Below are positions 7,555 to 17,059 of a stretch of DNA of 64,000 nt, piece after piece (the stretch's first letter is position 1; each line of letters begins with the position of its first letter). The position numbers were made by a program, and so were the translations under genes. The DNA is taken from positions 1 through 64,000 of the forward strand of contig JABAKE010000018.1 in the NCBI GenBank assembly GCA_019779905.1, read 5' to 3'. Source of the DNA: Modestobacter lapidis (GTDB lineage: Bacteria > Actinomycetota > Actinomycetes > Mycobacteriales > Geodermatophilaceae). The notes below the pieces were generated by a model. It saw only the letters and a list, made by a program, of their open reading frames with translations. It did no database searches and was not told the origin of the DNA.

Positions 7555-10500
7555 TCAGATCGCGACGGTGAGCGCCCCCCGCTGGAACGCCTGGGTGACC
7601 AGCTGCCCGGAGGTGGTGGCGCCTCCGGTCGGGTAACCCAGGCCCCACTCCCAGCCGCGCGCGGCCCACTGGTCGCGGAGGGCGCCGGAGACGGCGTGCG
7701 CGCCGGTCGCGGGGGACCAGTACACCGACCCGTACTGGAAGTGCTGGCCGCACCCGCCGTCGCGCAGGCCGCAGAAGGCGTCGGTGGTCGGGTAGCCCAG
7801 GCCCCACTCCCAGCCCTGCGCCGCCCACCGGGCCGCGATCGGGCCGGCGACCGTGCGGGCACCCGAGGCCGGTGACCAGTAGACCGATCCGCCGCGGAAG
7901 TGCTGGCCGCAGCCGCCGTCGCGCAGACCGCAGAAGGCGTCCGTGATCGGGTAGCCGAGCGCGCCGCCCTCCCAGCCCTGCGCCGCCCAGGCGTTGCGGA
8001 GGACGCCGGAGACGATCCGGGCCCCGCCGGCCGCACTGGTGTAGATCGAGCCACCGGCGAAGTGCTGGCCGCAGCCGCCGTCGCGCAGGCCGCAGAAGGC
8101 GTCCGTGGTCGGGTAGCCGAGCGCGCCGCCTTCCCAGCCCTGCGCGGCCCACCGGTCGCGGATCGTTCCGGTGACGGCACGGACGCCGGTGGCCGGGGAG
8201 GAGTAGATGCCGCCGCCGGCGAACGGCTGGAAGCAGCCGCCGGCCCGCAGGCCGCAGACCTCACTGCCGGTGGGGTAGCCCAGCGGGCTGCCCTCCCAGC
8301 CGCGGACGGCCCACGCGTTCCGCATCGCGCCGCGGACCACCTGGGCGCCGGTGGCCGGCGAGGAGTAGATCGAGCCACCGGCGAAGTGCTGGCCGCAGCC
8401 GCCGTCGCGCAGGCCGCAGAACGCCTCGCCGGCCGGATACCCCAGGCCCCACTCCCAGCCGGCCGCGCCCCAGCGGTCGCGGATCGTCGTCGGGATCGCG
8501 TACCCGACGCCGTAGCCGGCCGCGTAGACCGAGCCGCCCTGGAAGTGCTGGCCGCAGCCGCCATCGCGCAGGCCGCAGAAGGCGTCGGTCGTCGGGTAGC
8601 CGAGGAAGCCGCGCACGGCGTCGTTCTCCTGCCAGCTCCAGCTCAGCCGGTTGGCGACCTCGTGCACGCCGGTGGCCGGGGACCAGGCAACGGTCGAGCC
8701 ACTGCCGAACCACTGCGTGCAGCCGCCGCCGGGCAGGTCGCAGTCGGGGTTGCTCATCGGGTAGCCCAGCGCGCCGTTCTCCCAGCCGCGGGCGGCCCAG
8801 AAGTCACGGATCGCGCCGTGCACGGCGCTGGCGCCGTACGGACCGTCGTAGACTGATCCGCCCTGGAAGTGCTGACCGCAGCCGCCGTCGCGCAGCCCGC
8901 AGAACGGCTGCCCGACGGGGTAGCCGAGCGGGCCGGCGGCATCGCCGGCGTCCTCCCACGCCCAGCGCGTCCCGGCGGCGAGCACGTGCGTGCCGGTCGC
9001 CGCGGACGTCACGACCAGCTGGTTGCCGGCGAAAGACTGGGTGCAGCCACCGCCCGGCAGGCCGCAGGTCGGGTCGCCCGCCGGGTAGCCCAGTGGCCCG
9101 TTCTCGAAGCCCGCGGCGGCCCAGTGCGCGCCGATGGCGTTGTCCAGCACCATCGCGGTGCCGGAGGAGGGGGTCCGGTAGAGCGCCCCGCGCTGGAACC
9201 GCTGGGTGCAGCCGCCGTCGCGCAGCCCGCAGACGACGTCGCCGGTCGGGTAACCCAGGGCGCCGGTCTCCGCGCCGTGGCCCTCCCACGAGAAGCGGAA
9301 GAACGTGTAGGCGCTCCCGGCCCGGTTGCTCACGGTGCGCACGCCGCCGGCCGCCGTCCAGTAGACGGGGTCACTCGCGGAGAAGGTCTGCCGGCAGGCG
9401 GTGCCGGCCGGGTCGCAGGCGACGTCGCTGGTGGGGTAGCCGAACGAGCTGCCCTCCGCTCCGGCGGCCAGCCAGGCGGTGGTGATCGGGCCCGGCGCCA
9501 TGACGAACGCGCCGCTCCACTCGTACAGGGTGCCGCGCTGGAACGTCTGCTTGCAGCCGCCGTTGACCAGGCCGCAGACCGCATCCGCGGTCGGGTAGCC
9601 CAGGGTTCCGCCCTCGGCGCCGAGGGCGGTCCACCGGGTCGCGATCGGGTCGCCGGCGGCCACCATGTGCACGCCGGTCGCCGTCGTCGACCACAGGGTG
9701 CCGTGGGCGAAGGTCTGCTTGCAGCCGCCGCCGGCCAGGCCGCAGCTGGCATCGCCGGTCGGGGAGCCGAGCACGCCGGACTCCCCGCCCCGGTCGGCCC
9801 AGGCGGTGTCGAACGGCGCCGCGACGACGTAGGAGCCCGCGGTCGCGGTGTTGATGGACCCGCGCTCGAACGTCTGGGTGCACCGCTGCTGCCAGTCGCA
9901 GCTGGTGTCGGTGGTCGGGTAGCCCAGCGTGCCGGTGACGCCGCCGGTGGCGGTCCAGCGGGCGAGCACCGTCGGGTCGGAGATCAGGTGCGCGCCGGTG
10001 GCGGCGGACCAGTACATCGCGCCGCCGGCGAACGGCTGGGTGCAGCCGGCACCGGCGAGGCCGCAGGTCTCGGCGTCGGTGGCCAGGCCGAGCGGGCCGT
10101 TGATCGCGCCGGAGGCCTCGTAGGCCTGCTGGACGGCCGTCGCGGCCGGCGCCGCCGCGGTGGTCCGGGTGGCGATCCACAGGGTCGCCGCCGCGGCGGT
10201 GGTGTTCTGCACGGTGACGGTGAAGGCGCCGCCGCCGAAGCTGGTGCCCGTGCCGACGGGAAAGGCGTACTCGTAGTCGTAGGGCCAGTCCGGGTCCCGG
10301 GGCAGCGGAGTGGGATCGAGCAGGATCGAGGACGGCGAGGTGCCGGCCTTGCGCAACAGCACCCCGGACTGGGCGCCGTAGGGGGACTCGTTGTTCTCCG
10401 ACCGGTCGGCCAGCCAGGAGTCGGCGCCGCCGGCGATGCGGTACTCCAGCCAGTAGACGGCGCCGGAGGCGTCGGTGAGCTTGATCCCGCGGATGCCGCT

Positions 10501-11775
10501 CGCCCCGGACACCGGGGCCAGCGTGTACGCGCCGCCGGTCGCCGACGAGGCGAGGGCCTGCTGCTGCGCGGGGGGCAGCAGGCCGATGCGCGCGGCCTGG
10601 ACGACGTTGAGCGTGCCGTCGTGGTAGTTGCCCATGACGTCGTAGTCGTCGCCGTACTCGACGGTGGAGCAGGTGCCGGACTCGATGGCGTCGCCGCAAT
10701 CGGTGCGCCCGGAATGCCAGAGGCCGAAGTTGTGCCCGAACTCGTGCTCGGTGGCCAGCGCGTGGATGCCCCGCACGTACGAGCGGCCACCCGACGCCGG
10801 GCCCGACCCGACGCTGCCCAGCCCCAGGCCGCCGCAGCCGGGGGTGTCCGCCGGCAGGTAGGTGAACAGGTGCTTGCCCGCGCCCGGCGTCCAGCCGATC
10901 CGCGAGGCGACCTCGGTCCACATGCTGGTCGCGTCGGCGCAGGTCGCGCTGGAGGTCATCCAGTCGTGGGTGGCGGTGACGGCGAGCCGGATGGTGCCGT
11001 TGCTCTGGGTCGACCACCAGGGGGCCACCGTGTCGGTGAACAGGTCCACGACGTCGGCCAGCGACGTGGCGTCCTGGGTGGCGCCGGCCGGGACGACCAT
11101 CGCGATGGTCACCGCGTTGGTCGGGGTGGCGGCCGGGGTGGCGGGCGCCGCGGCCAGTACCTCGACCTGCTGGAGCTCGTGGACCGGCGGCGTCCCTGCC
11201 GGGAGCCCGGCCGGCTGCGCGACCGGCTCGCCGACGGTCGCCTGCACGGTCGCCTGCACCGCGATACCGGACAGCTCGGCGTCGGGTACGTGCACCGTCT
11301 CGCCGGCCGCGGTCTCGATCCAGGTCAGCAGGTGGGCGCCGTGGCGGTGGGCGGTGTCGAAGTCGTCGGCATAGGCCCGCTGCACGGTGCCGGTGACGGT
11401 GTCGCCCGCCTCGATCGGGTTCCCGGTCGGCTCGGGCGCCATGGCCGGATCACTGACGGCCGGGTCACTGACGGCCGGATCGGTGGTGGTCGGCGTCGGC
11501 TCGGTCGCGGGCGCCGGGTCGGTGGCCGGCGCCGGTTCGGGAGCGGGTGTGGTGGCCGGCTCACGGGGGGAGGGCTCGATCGGCGCGGCGTCGGGTGCGT
11601 CGCCGTTCGTCGCCGGCTCGGCGGTGGCGGTGGGGGCCGGCTCGGCGGTGGCGGTCGTCGGAGGCCCGACCGGGTCGGCCAGCGCCGTGGACGGGGCGCC
11701 GGCCAGGACGGCGACGGCGACGACGCAGGTCGCCAGGAGGCGCGACGCCAGTCGCGGCCGGGAGAACACGTGCAC
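7555..11775 (-). CDS. Secreted zinc metalloprotease with 16 LGFP repeats
   Basis: A 1406-residue exported protein. GTG at 11775 follows a GGAGG site and a signal peptide (about 1-33, ending STALA). A Pro/Thr/Glu-rich linker (about 34-115) and a small prodomain-like segment precede the zincin domain (about 220-540). That domain has HEFGHNFGLWH, so zinc ligands His344, His348 and His354 with catalytic Glu345, and a Met-turn DVMGN further on, most like M11/gametolysin or reprolysin-type peptidases. From about residue 555 to the end run 16 LGFP repeats of 50-55 residues, most with a cysteine pair (CGL-x3-GGC). LGFP modules are thought to bind the cell envelope, so this is probably a wall-associated protease. 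Substrate unknown. Confidence 0.9.
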   Translation of the reverse strand: MHVFSRPRLASRLLATCVVAVAVLAGAPSTALADPVGPPTTATAEPAPTATAEPATNGDAPDAAPIEPSPREPATTPAPEPAPATDPAPATEPTPTTTDPAVSDPAVSDPAMAPEPTGNPIEAGDTVTGTVQRAYADDFDTAHRHGAHLLTWIETAAGETVHVPDAELSGIAVQATVQATVGEPVAQPAGLPAGTPPVHELQQVEVLAAAPATPAATPTNAVTIAMVVPAGATQDATSLADVVDLFTDTVAPWWSTQSNGTIRLAVTATHDWMTSSATCADATSMWTEVASRIGWTPGAGKHLFTYLPADTPGCGGLGLGSVGSGPASGGRSYVRGIHALATEHEFGHNFGLWHSGRTDCGDAIESGTCSTVEYGDDYDVMGNYHDGTLNVVQAARIGLLPPAQQQALASSATGGAYTLAPVSGASGIRGIKLTDASGAVYWLEYRIAGGADSWLADRSENNESPYGAQSGVLLRKAGTSPSSILLDPTPLPRDPDWPYDYEYAFPVGTGTSFGGGAFTVTVQNTTAAAATLWIATRTTAAAPAATAVQQAYEASGAINGPLGLATDAETCGLAGAGCTQPFAGGAMYWSAATGAHLISDPTVLARWTATGGVTGTLGYPTTDTSCDWQQRCTQTFERGSINTATAGSYVVAAPFDTAWADRGGESGVLGSPTGDASCGLAGGGCKQTFAHGTLWSTTATGVHMVAAGDPIATRWTALGAEGGTLGYPTADAVCGLVNGGCKQTFQRGTLYEWSGAFVMAPGPITTAWLAAGAEGSSFGYPTSDVACDPAGTACRQTFSASDPVYWTAAGGVRTVSNRAGSAYTFFRFSWEGHGAETGALGYPTGDVVCGLRDGGCTQRFQRGALYRTPSSGTAMVLDNAIGAHWAAAGFENGPLGYPAGDPTCGLPGGGCTQSFAGNQLVVTSAATGTHVLAAGTRWAWEDAGDAAGPLGYPVGQPFCGLRDGGCGQHFQGGSVYDGPYGASAVHGAIRDFWAARGWENGALGYPMSNPDCDLPGGGCTQWFGSGSTVAWSPATGVHEVANRLSWSWQENDAVRGFLGYPTTDAFCGLRDGGCGQHFQGGSVYAAGYGVGYAIPTTIRDRWGAAGWEWGLGYPAGEAFCGLRDGGCGQHFAGGSIYSSPATGAQVVRGAMRNAWAVRGWEGSPLGYPTGSEVCGLRAGGCFQPFAGGGIYSSPATGVRAVTGTIRDRWAAQGWEGGALGYPTTDAFCGLRDGGCGQHFAGGSIYTSAAGGARIVSGVLRNAWAAQGWEGGALGYPITDAFCGLRDGGCGQHFRGGSVYWSPASGARTVAGPIAARWAAQGWEWGLGYPTTDAFCGLRDGGCGQHFQYGSVYWSPATGAHAVSGALRDQWAARGWEWGLGYPTGGATTSGQLVTQAFQRGALTVAI
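7570..10125 (-). repeat. Array of 16 LGFP-encoding repeats (period about 155-165 bp)
   Basis: The 3' 60% of the metalloprotease gene consists of 16 copies of a unit encoding an LGYPTxDAFCGLRDGGC-type core, then a GQHFxGGSVY stretch and a WAAQGWE helix. The copies nearest the 3' end (7.6-8.6 kb) are the most alike at DNA level; those near 9.4-10.1 kb are the most diverged. That gradient suggests recent expansion at the C-terminal end. Confidence 0.88.
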
Positions 11776-11887
11776 GGGGGGACCTCCGGATCGACGGACT
11801 TCTCCGTCTCCGTCGGCCCCCGGGCCTCCCGGCTGCAGCGTCAGGGCGCAGGGCCACCCGAAGGGGGGACGGGTCCTGCCCGCCCCG

Positions 11888-11927
11888 CGACCGGCGGACC
11901 GCGCTGGGCGCGTCGGTCCGCCGGTCG
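11888..11927 (-). terminator. Intrinsic terminator-like hairpin after the EthD gene
   Basis: A perfect 14-bp inverted repeat (arms 11888-11901 and 11914-11927, 12-base loop) starts four bases beyond the stop of the EthD-like gene. No U-tract follows, which is common in high-G+C actinobacteria. It would separate that gene from the metalloprotease. Confidence 0.65.
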
Positions 11928-11931
11928 GTGG

Positions 11932-12264
11932 TCAGCCGGCCGCGCCACCACCGGGGCCGACGTCCTCGACGTCGAAGCTGGTCATCGTCGCTCCGCCGGT
12001 GGCGAAGGTGGCCACGTCGGCGCCCGCCGCGGCGCCGGCCGCGGAGCTCATGCCCGCGCCCATCGCCTCGGCGGACTCGAAGTCCAGTTCCGCGATCAGG
12101 TAGGCCGACGGCGTGCCGCCGCCCAGCGACCGGGCGTGCCCGATCGTGTACCGCTGCAGCCCGGGGATGGCCTGCGCCAACCCGATGTGGACGTCCCGGT
12201 AGTGCCGGTCGAACGCGGCCGGGTCGGTCGGCTGCCCGTACTCCACGACCAGTCTGTGCACCAC
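11932..12264 (-). CDS. EthD family protein
   Basis: A 110-residue protein of the EthD/dimeric alpha-beta barrel type: VHRLVVEYGQPTDPAAFDRHYRDVHIGLAQAIPGL-like opening (His and Asp in YRDVH are typical), followed by ARSLGG and YLIAELDFES. The Gly/Ala-rich tail is unusually long. Homologues include EthD, needed for ether degradation by the EthABCD P450 system, but many stand alone with unknown roles, as here. GTG at 12264 has a good GGAGG site 8 bases upstream. A strong hairpin follows the stop. Confidence 0.82.
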   Translation of the reverse strand: MVHRLVVEYGQPTDPAAFDRHYRDVHIGLAQAIPGLQRYTIGHARSLGGGTPSAYLIAELDFESAEAMGAGMSSAAGAAAGADVATFATGGATMTSFDVEDVGPGGGAAG

Positions 12265-12365
12265 TGCGTGCCTCCGTTCCGCCGCGGACTCCGCTGTCCG
12301 CGGCCGTCGACCGAGCCAACCAGCCCCCGGCCGGGTCCGCGCCCCCGCGGTCGGCCGGCCGGGGT

Positions 12366-13580
12366 TCAGCCCGCGGCGGCGTCCCGCGCCAGGGCCCGCG
12401 TGGCCAGCTCGGCGTGCAGCAGCACGCCGTCGGCCAGCACGTCGTCGCTGAACTGCGCCCGTGGGCTGTGGTTGTTGGGCGCGTCCGCGTAGTCCTCACC
12501 CGTCGCGGCGCCGAGGAACAGGTAGCAGCCCGGGACCTCCTCCAGCACCCGGGAGAAGTCCTCCGACCCCGACTGCGGGAACACCTTCGGTGCGTACCGC
12601 TCCGCGCCGAACACCTCCTCCGCCACCGCGGCGGCGAACGCCGCGTGCTCGGGGGTGTTGACGGTCACCGGGTACTCCTCGAGGTACAGCGCCTCGGCCG
12701 TCAGGCCGTAGCCGGCGGCGACCGACTCGCACAGCCGGACCGAGGCCTCCCGCATCCGGTCCCGGGCCTCGGCGGAGAACGTGCGGACGGTGGCCTGGAA
12801 GGTGGCCTCGTCCGGGATGATGTTGCGCTTGGTGCCGGCCTGGAACAGGCCCACGGTCAGGATCACCGGGTCGAAGACGTCGAAGGTGCGGGTCACCATC
12901 GTCTGCAGGTCGCCGACCAGCTGCGCGGCCACCGACACCGGGTCCTTCGCCAGGTGCGGCGCCGAGCCGTGGCCACCGGCACCGCGCACCGTCACCCGGA
13001 GCTCGTCGCTGGCGGCCATCAACGTGCCGGGCCGGGTGGTGAACTGCCCCCGCGGGTTCATCGACGACATGACGTGCATCCCGTAGGCCGACGACACCCG
13101 CTGGCCGGCCGCGTCCAGCACGCCCTCGGCGAGCATGTGGCCGGCGCCGTCCCAGCCCTCCTCGCCGGGCTGGAACATGAACACCACGTCCCCGGCGAGG
13201 CCGTCGCGGTGGGCGTGCAGCAGGCGCGCCGCTCCCACCAGCATCGCGGTGTGCAGGTCGTGCCCGCAGGCGTGCATCACGCCGTCGACCTCGCTGCTGA
13301 AGTCCAGCCCGGTCTCCTCCTGCACCGGCAGCGCGTCCATGTCCCCGCGCAGCAGCACGGCCGGACCCGGCCGCCCGCCGCGCAGCACCGCGGTCACCGA
13401 CGTCGTCGAGGTGCCGGTCGACACCTCGAGCCCCAGGCCGTCCAGCGCCGCGAGCACCGTCTCCTGGGTGCGGGGCAGCTGCAGCCCCACCTCGGGACGA
13501 CGGTGCAGCTGGTGCCGCAACTCCACCAGCTCACCCTGCAGCGCGCGTGCGTCCTCGCGCAGTGCCTCTGACCGGACCAC
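12366..13580 (-). CDS. M20 family amidohydrolase (hippurate hydrolase-like)
   Basis: A 404-residue M20D peptidase/amidohydrolase. Metal-site motifs are present: LRGDMDALPVQEE near residue 80, HACGHDLHTAML near 105 and FQPGEEGWDGAGHML near 140, then a dimerisation domain and a C-terminal PQSGSEDFS histidine/serine region. Enzymes of this group release the acyl group from N-acyl amino acids or aromatic amides using one or two divalent metals in the cytoplasm. GTG at 13580 is chosen because a strong AGGAGGAGG site lies just upstream; a longer frame to 13658 would cross the divergent promoter. It faces away from the Lrp regulator, which may control both it and the peptide operon. Confidence 0.9.
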   Translation of the reverse strand: MVRSEALREDARALQGELVELRHQLHRRPEVGLQLPRTQETVLAALDGLGLEVSTGTSTTSVTAVLRGGRPGPAVLLRGDMDALPVQEETGLDFSSEVDGVMHACGHDLHTAMLVGAARLLHAHRDGLAGDVVFMFQPGEEGWDGAGHMLAEGVLDAAGQRVSSAYGMHVMSSMNPRGQFTTRPGTLMAASDELRVTVRGAGGHGSAPHLAKDPVSVAAQLVGDLQTMVTRTFDVFDPVILTVGLFQAGTKRNIIPDEATFQATVRTFSAEARDRMREASVRLCESVAAGYGLTAEALYLEEYPVTVNTPEHAAFAAAVAEEVFGAERYAPKVFPQSGSEDFSRVLEEVPGCYLFLGAATGEDYADAPNNHSPRAQFSDDVLADGVLLHAELATRALARDAAAG

Positions 13581-13619
13581 GTGTCCTCCTCCTGCTCGAC
13601 CGGCCCGGACGTTAGGAGG

Positions 13620-13637
13620 TGTCAACGTTCTTCGACA
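13620..13637. promoter_or_regulatory. Imperfect dyad between the M20 and Lrp genes (candidate Lrp site)
   Basis: The sequence TGTCAACGT-TCTTCGACA is an 18-bp imperfect dyad (six of nine positions pair) in the 92-base gap between divergent starts at 13580 and 13673. Lrp/AsnC proteins commonly bind such degenerate dyads near their own genes. Position is suggestive; binding is inferred. Confidence 0.45.
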
Positions 13638-13672
13638 GGATTTGCAGGCATCCGTCATGGGAAGCTCCGTGG

Positions 13673-14830
13673 ATGCCGCGATCGGTTGCCCTGGACGAGG
13701 ATGACTTGGCGCTGGTCGAGGCCCTCCAGCGCGATCCCCGGGCGCCGTGGACCACGGTGGCCGACGTGGTGGGCACCAACGCCGTCACCGCCTCCCGGCG
13801 CTGGGAGCGGCTGCGGGCCACGGGGGCCGCCTGGGTCACCGGCACCCCCGGGCCGGGGTCGTACCACGCGCAGGTGCTCGCCTACGTCGAGGTCACCTGC
13901 CTGCCCAGTGAGAAGACCCGGGTCGCCCAGGAGCTGGCCGGCGACGCGCACGCGCTGTCGGTCGACATCACCGCCGGCGGCCGTGACCTGCTGCTGACCG
14001 TGGCCGCCGTCGACCTGCCCACCCTCGGTCAGTACCTGCTCGAGCGGCTGGACCGGGTGCCGGGCGTGACCGGGACGCGCGCCCGGATCGCCACCCGGCT
14101 CTACACCGAGGGCAGTCTCTGGCGGCTGGGCGTGCTGCCCGCGAGCGGGGGAACGGGAGGGCCGCTGCCGGTGACCCGCCCCGCCGTGCTGGACGAGGTG
14201 GACCGGGAGCTGATGTCGGCGCTGGGGGAGGACGGCCGGGCCTCCTACGCCGCGCTCGCCGCGGTGACCGGCATCAGCCAGCCCACCGCCCGCCGCCGGG
14301 TGGACCGGCTGATCAGCTCCGGGGCGGTGCTGCTGCGCACCGAGGTGGCCGCGCCGCTGGCCGGCCTGCCGGTGATGGTGGTGATCTCCGCCGACGCCCC
14401 GGCCGGCCGGCTGGACGACGTCGCGACGCGGTTGGGGCGGCTGCGTCAGGTCCGGCTGTCGGTGACGCTGGCCGGCACGCCCAGCCTGCTGATGGTCGCC
14501 TGGCTCCCGTCGCTGGAGGAGGTGCACCGCTTCGAGCAGGACCTGGTGCACCAGATCCCCGAGGTGGCCGTGGTCGACCGGCTGGTCGTGCTGCGCGCGG
14601 TGAAGCGGATGGGCCACCTGCTCGACCTCGAGGGGCGGTGCACGGCGACGGTCCGGATGGACGTCTGGCGCGACCCGGTGCCGTCCGGGGAGCCGCCGGC
14701 CGGCGCCCCGGTACGGGTCCAGATGCCCGTGGATGTGATCGGGCACACAGATGGTGAGCTAGGTTCGACTCAGCGTCAGGACTCACCGCCGTTATCCGGA
14801 CGACACCCAGCGGGCGCCGATCTGTCCTAG
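13673..14830 (+). CDS. Tandem-domain Lrp/AsnC transcriptional regulator
   Basis: A 385-residue regulator made of two Lrp/AsnC-like units in one chain. Unit one has an HTH at about 8-50 ([20 protein letters not shown], then TASRRWERL) followed by an AsnC-type ligand-binding domain. Unit two has an HTH at about 185-230 ([17 protein letters not shown], then [13 protein letters not shown]) and a second ligand-binding domain. Ordinary Lrp proteins have one unit of about 150 residues. ATG at 13673 begins just before the conserved HTH; an upstream frame to 13619 would run over the candidate operator. It sits 35 bases before the peptide transporter operon and is its most likely regulator, probably amino-acid responsive. 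Confidence 0.88.
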   Translation: MPRSVALDEDDLALVEALQRDPRAPWTTVADVVGTNAVTASRRWERLRATGAAWVTGTPGPGSYHAQVLAYVEVTCLPSEKTRVAQELAGDAHALSVDITAGGRDLLLTVAAVDLPTLGQYLLERLDRVPGVTGTRARIATRLYTEGSLWRLGVLPASGGTGGPLPVTRPAVLDEVDRELMSALGEDGRASYAALAAVTGISQPTARRRVDRLISSGAVLLRTEVAAPLAGLPVMVVISADAPAGRLDDVATRLGRLRQVRLSVTLAGTPSLLMVAWLPSLEEVHRFEQDLVHQIPEVAVVDRLVVLRAVKRMGHLLDLEGRCTATVRMDVWRDPVPSGEPPAGAPVRVQMPVDVIGHTDGELGSTQRQDSPPLSGRHPAGADLS

Positions 14831-14865
14831 TTTTCAGCAACGGATCGGTCAAGGAGTCGATGTTT

Positions 14866-15909
14866 GTGAGCAGTCCCGTTCTCTCCGTACGGGGGTTGAC
14901 GACGGAATTCGTCACCCCGGCCGGAGTCGTGAAAGCCGTCAACGACGTCAGCTGGGATTTGCACCCCGGCGAGACGCTCGGCGTGGTCGGCGAGTCCGGG
15001 TCCGGGAAGAGCGTCACGGCCATGTCGATCCTCGGGCTCATCCAGAGCCCGCCGGGACGCATCGTGTCCGGCGAGATCCTCTTCGACGGCCGCGACCTGC
15101 TGACGATGTCGGCCAAGGAGCTGCGGCGGCTGCGCGGCAGCGAGATCGGCATGATCTTCCAGGACCCGATGACCAGCCTGAACCCGGTGCTGACGGTCGG
15201 GCAGCAGATCTCCGAGGCGCTCCGGCTGCACGACCGCAAGCTGAGCCGGGAGAAGGCGCGGGCCCGGGCCATCGAGCTCCTCACGATGGTCGGCGTCCCG
15301 AACCCGGAGGGGCGCTTCGACCAGTACCCGCACGAGCACTCCGGTGGCATGCGGCAGCGCGCGATGATCGCGATGGCCATCGCCAACGACCCGAAGGTGC
15401 TCATCGCCGACGAGCCGACCACCGCGCTGGACGTGACCATCCAGGCCCAGGTCCTCGACGTGCTGCGCACCGCGCAGGAACGGACCAACGCGGCCACCAT
15501 CCTGATCACCCACGACCTGGGTCTGATCGCCGAGCACGCCGACCGGGTGGTCGTCATGTACGGCGGCAAGGTCGTGGAGGTCGCGGACGTCTTCTCGATC
15601 TTCGCCGCGCCGCGGCACCCCTACACGCTGGGCCTGATGAGCAGCCTGCCGCGGCTGGACCTCGACCTCCAGCGGCTCGACCCGATCCCCGGCTCGCCGC
15701 CGAACCTGATCGACCTGCCGACGGGCTGCTCGTTCCACCCCCGCTGCCGGGTCTCCAAGGGCCGGGAGCTCTGCCGGACCACCGTGCCACCGCTGTACGA
15801 CGTCGGCGACGGCAAGCGCGCCGCCTGCCACTTCTCCGAGGAGGTCCCCGCCGAGATGGCCGTGGTGTCACGCGAGATGGGTGCTCGGCTCGGTGGGAGC
15901 GGCGCATGA
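14866..15909 (+). CDS. Peptide ABC transporter ATP-binding protein (DppD/OppD type)
   Basis: A 347-residue ATPase of the oligopeptide/dipeptide importer family. Walker A GESGSGKS near residue 41, ABC signature HSGGMRQRA near 159, Walker B LIADEPT near 179, and a C-terminal oligo_HPY domain with the GCSFHPRC-x8-C cysteines near 287 that can hold a [4Fe-4S] cluster in this family. AAGGAG at 14851-14856 is 9 bases from GTG 14866 but only 3 from ATG 14860, so GTG is preferred. First gene of the operon D-F-A-B-C-dehydratase-amidohydrolase; it overlaps the next gene by four bases. Confidence 0.93.
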   Translation: MSSPVLSVRGLTTEFVTPAGVVKAVNDVSWDLHPGETLGVVGESGSGKSVTAMSILGLIQSPPGRIVSGEILFDGRDLLTMSAKELRRLRGSEIGMIFQDPMTSLNPVLTVGQQISEALRLHDRKLSREKARARAIELLTMVGVPNPEGRFDQYPHEHSGGMRQRAMIAMAIANDPKVLIADEPTTALDVTIQAQVLDVLRTAQERTNAATILITHDLGLIAEHADRVVVMYGGKVVEVADVFSIFAAPRHPYTLGLMSSLPRLDLDLQRLDPIPGSPPNLIDLPTGCSFHPRCRVSKGRELCRTTVPPLYDVGDGKRAACHFSEEVPAEMAVVSREMGARLGGSGA

Positions 15910-16964
15910 GCTCCCTGGACGCATCCCCCACCGCCGCCCCGTCGCAGGACCTGCACCAGCGCGCCGCGCACGGCGAGGAGATCCTGCGGGTCGAGGACCT
16001 CAAGACGCACTTCCCCATCCGCGGTGGGGTCACCCGGCGCCAGGTCGGCACCGTCTACGCGGTCGACGGCGTGAGCTTCACGCTGACCGCCGGCGAGACC
16101 CTCGGTCTGGTGGGTGAGTCCGGCTGCGGCAAGACCACCACCGGCCGCACGCTGGTCAAGCTGCTGGAGCCCACCTCCGGCACGGTGGTCTTCAAGGGCC
16201 ACGACATCACCGACTTCAACCGGAAACAGATGAAGGCGGTCCGCCGGGAGATGCAGTTCGTCTTCCAGGACCCCTACACCTCGCTGAACCCGCGGATGAC
16301 GGTGCGCGGCATCGTCAGCGAGCCGTACCAGATCCACGGGCTGGTCTCCGGCAGCGAGCTGCGTGCCCGGGTCGACGACCTGCTGGAGTCCGTCGGGCTG
16401 AGCGTCGAGCAGGCCGACCGGTACCCGCACGAGTTCTCCGGCGGGCAGCGTCAGCGGATCGGCATCGCCCGCGCGCTGGCCCTGGATCCGCAGGTGCTGG
16501 TCCTCGACGAGCCGGTCTCGGCGCTGGACGTGTCGATCCAGGCGCAGGTGGTCAACCTGCTGCAGGAACTGCAGGCCCGCCTCGGCCTGGCGTTCGTGTT
16601 CATCGCCCACGACCTCTCGGTCGTGCGGCACATCTCCGCGCGGGTCGCGGTCATGTACCTGGGCAAGATCGTGGAGATCGGTGACCGGGCGGACATCTAC
16701 GCCCGCCCCACGCACCCCTACACCCAGGCGCTGCTGTCGGCGGTCCCGATCCCCGACCCCACCAAGCGGGGCAGCCGGGAACGGATCATCCTGTCCGGCG
16801 ACGTGCCGAGCCCGGCCAACCCGCCCTCGGGCTGCAACTTCCGCACCCGCTGCCCCAAGGCCCAGCAGATCTGCGCCGAGGAGGAGCCGGCCCTCGTCGA
16901 CCGCTTCGGGCACGGCCATCCCAGCGCCTGCCACTTCGCCGAGGTCAAACCGGTGATCACCTGA
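15906..16964 (+). CDS. Peptide ABC transporter ATP-binding protein (DppF/OppF type)
   Basis: A 352-residue second ATPase of the same importer. It shows the N-terminal extension common to DppF, Walker [10 protein letters not shown] near residue 69, signature FSGGQRQRI near 177, Walker [13 protein letters not shown] near 198, and a C-terminal oligo_HPY domain with GCNFRTRC-x6-C near 309. It pairs with the preceding gene to form the ATPase heterodimer; the ATGA overlap at 15906-15909 indicates translational coupling. A small inverted repeat (16986-17002) lies in the 95 bases before the binding-protein gene. Confidence 0.93.
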   Translation: MSSLDASPTAAPSQDLHQRAAHGEEILRVEDLKTHFPIRGGVTRRQVGTVYAVDGVSFTLTAGETLGLVGESGCGKTTTGRTLVKLLEPTSGTVVFKGHDITDFNRKQMKAVRREMQFVFQDPYTSLNPRMTVRGIVSEPYQIHGLVSGSELRARVDDLLESVGLSVEQADRYPHEFSGGQRQRIGIARALALDPQVLVLDEPVSALDVSIQAQVVNLLQELQARLGLAFVFIAHDLSVVRHISARVAVMYLGKIVEIGDRADIYARPTHPYTQALLSAVPIPDPTKRGSRERIILSGDVPSPANPPSGCNFRTRCPKAQQICAEEEPALVDRFGHGHPSACHFAEVKPVIT

Positions 16965-17059
16965 CCGGCCAGCCGTCCCCGTCCCCGTCGTCGCCGACGA
17001 CGCCGTCCCACCGTCCCTGAACCGTCCAGTTCCATGTCACTCCGTCAGAGCGGGAGCCC

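Noticed and set aside
7570-10125. Regular repeats of about 160 bp, first seen as a possible CRISPR-like or satellite array
   Set aside because: They are in frame, encode LGFP modules throughout and have no spacer structure.
8869-12492. A very long open frame (about 1200 codons) on the + strand opposite the metalloprotease
   Set aside because: It is a high-G+C shadow: low-complexity, Gly/Arg/Ala-rich translation with no family features, while the minus strand encodes a clear signal peptide, zincin and repeats.
13581-13658. Longer form of the M20 amidohydrolase starting at 13658
   Set aside because: It would run over the divergent regulator's promoter and has no ribosome site, whereas GTG 13580 has AGGAGGAGG directly upstream.
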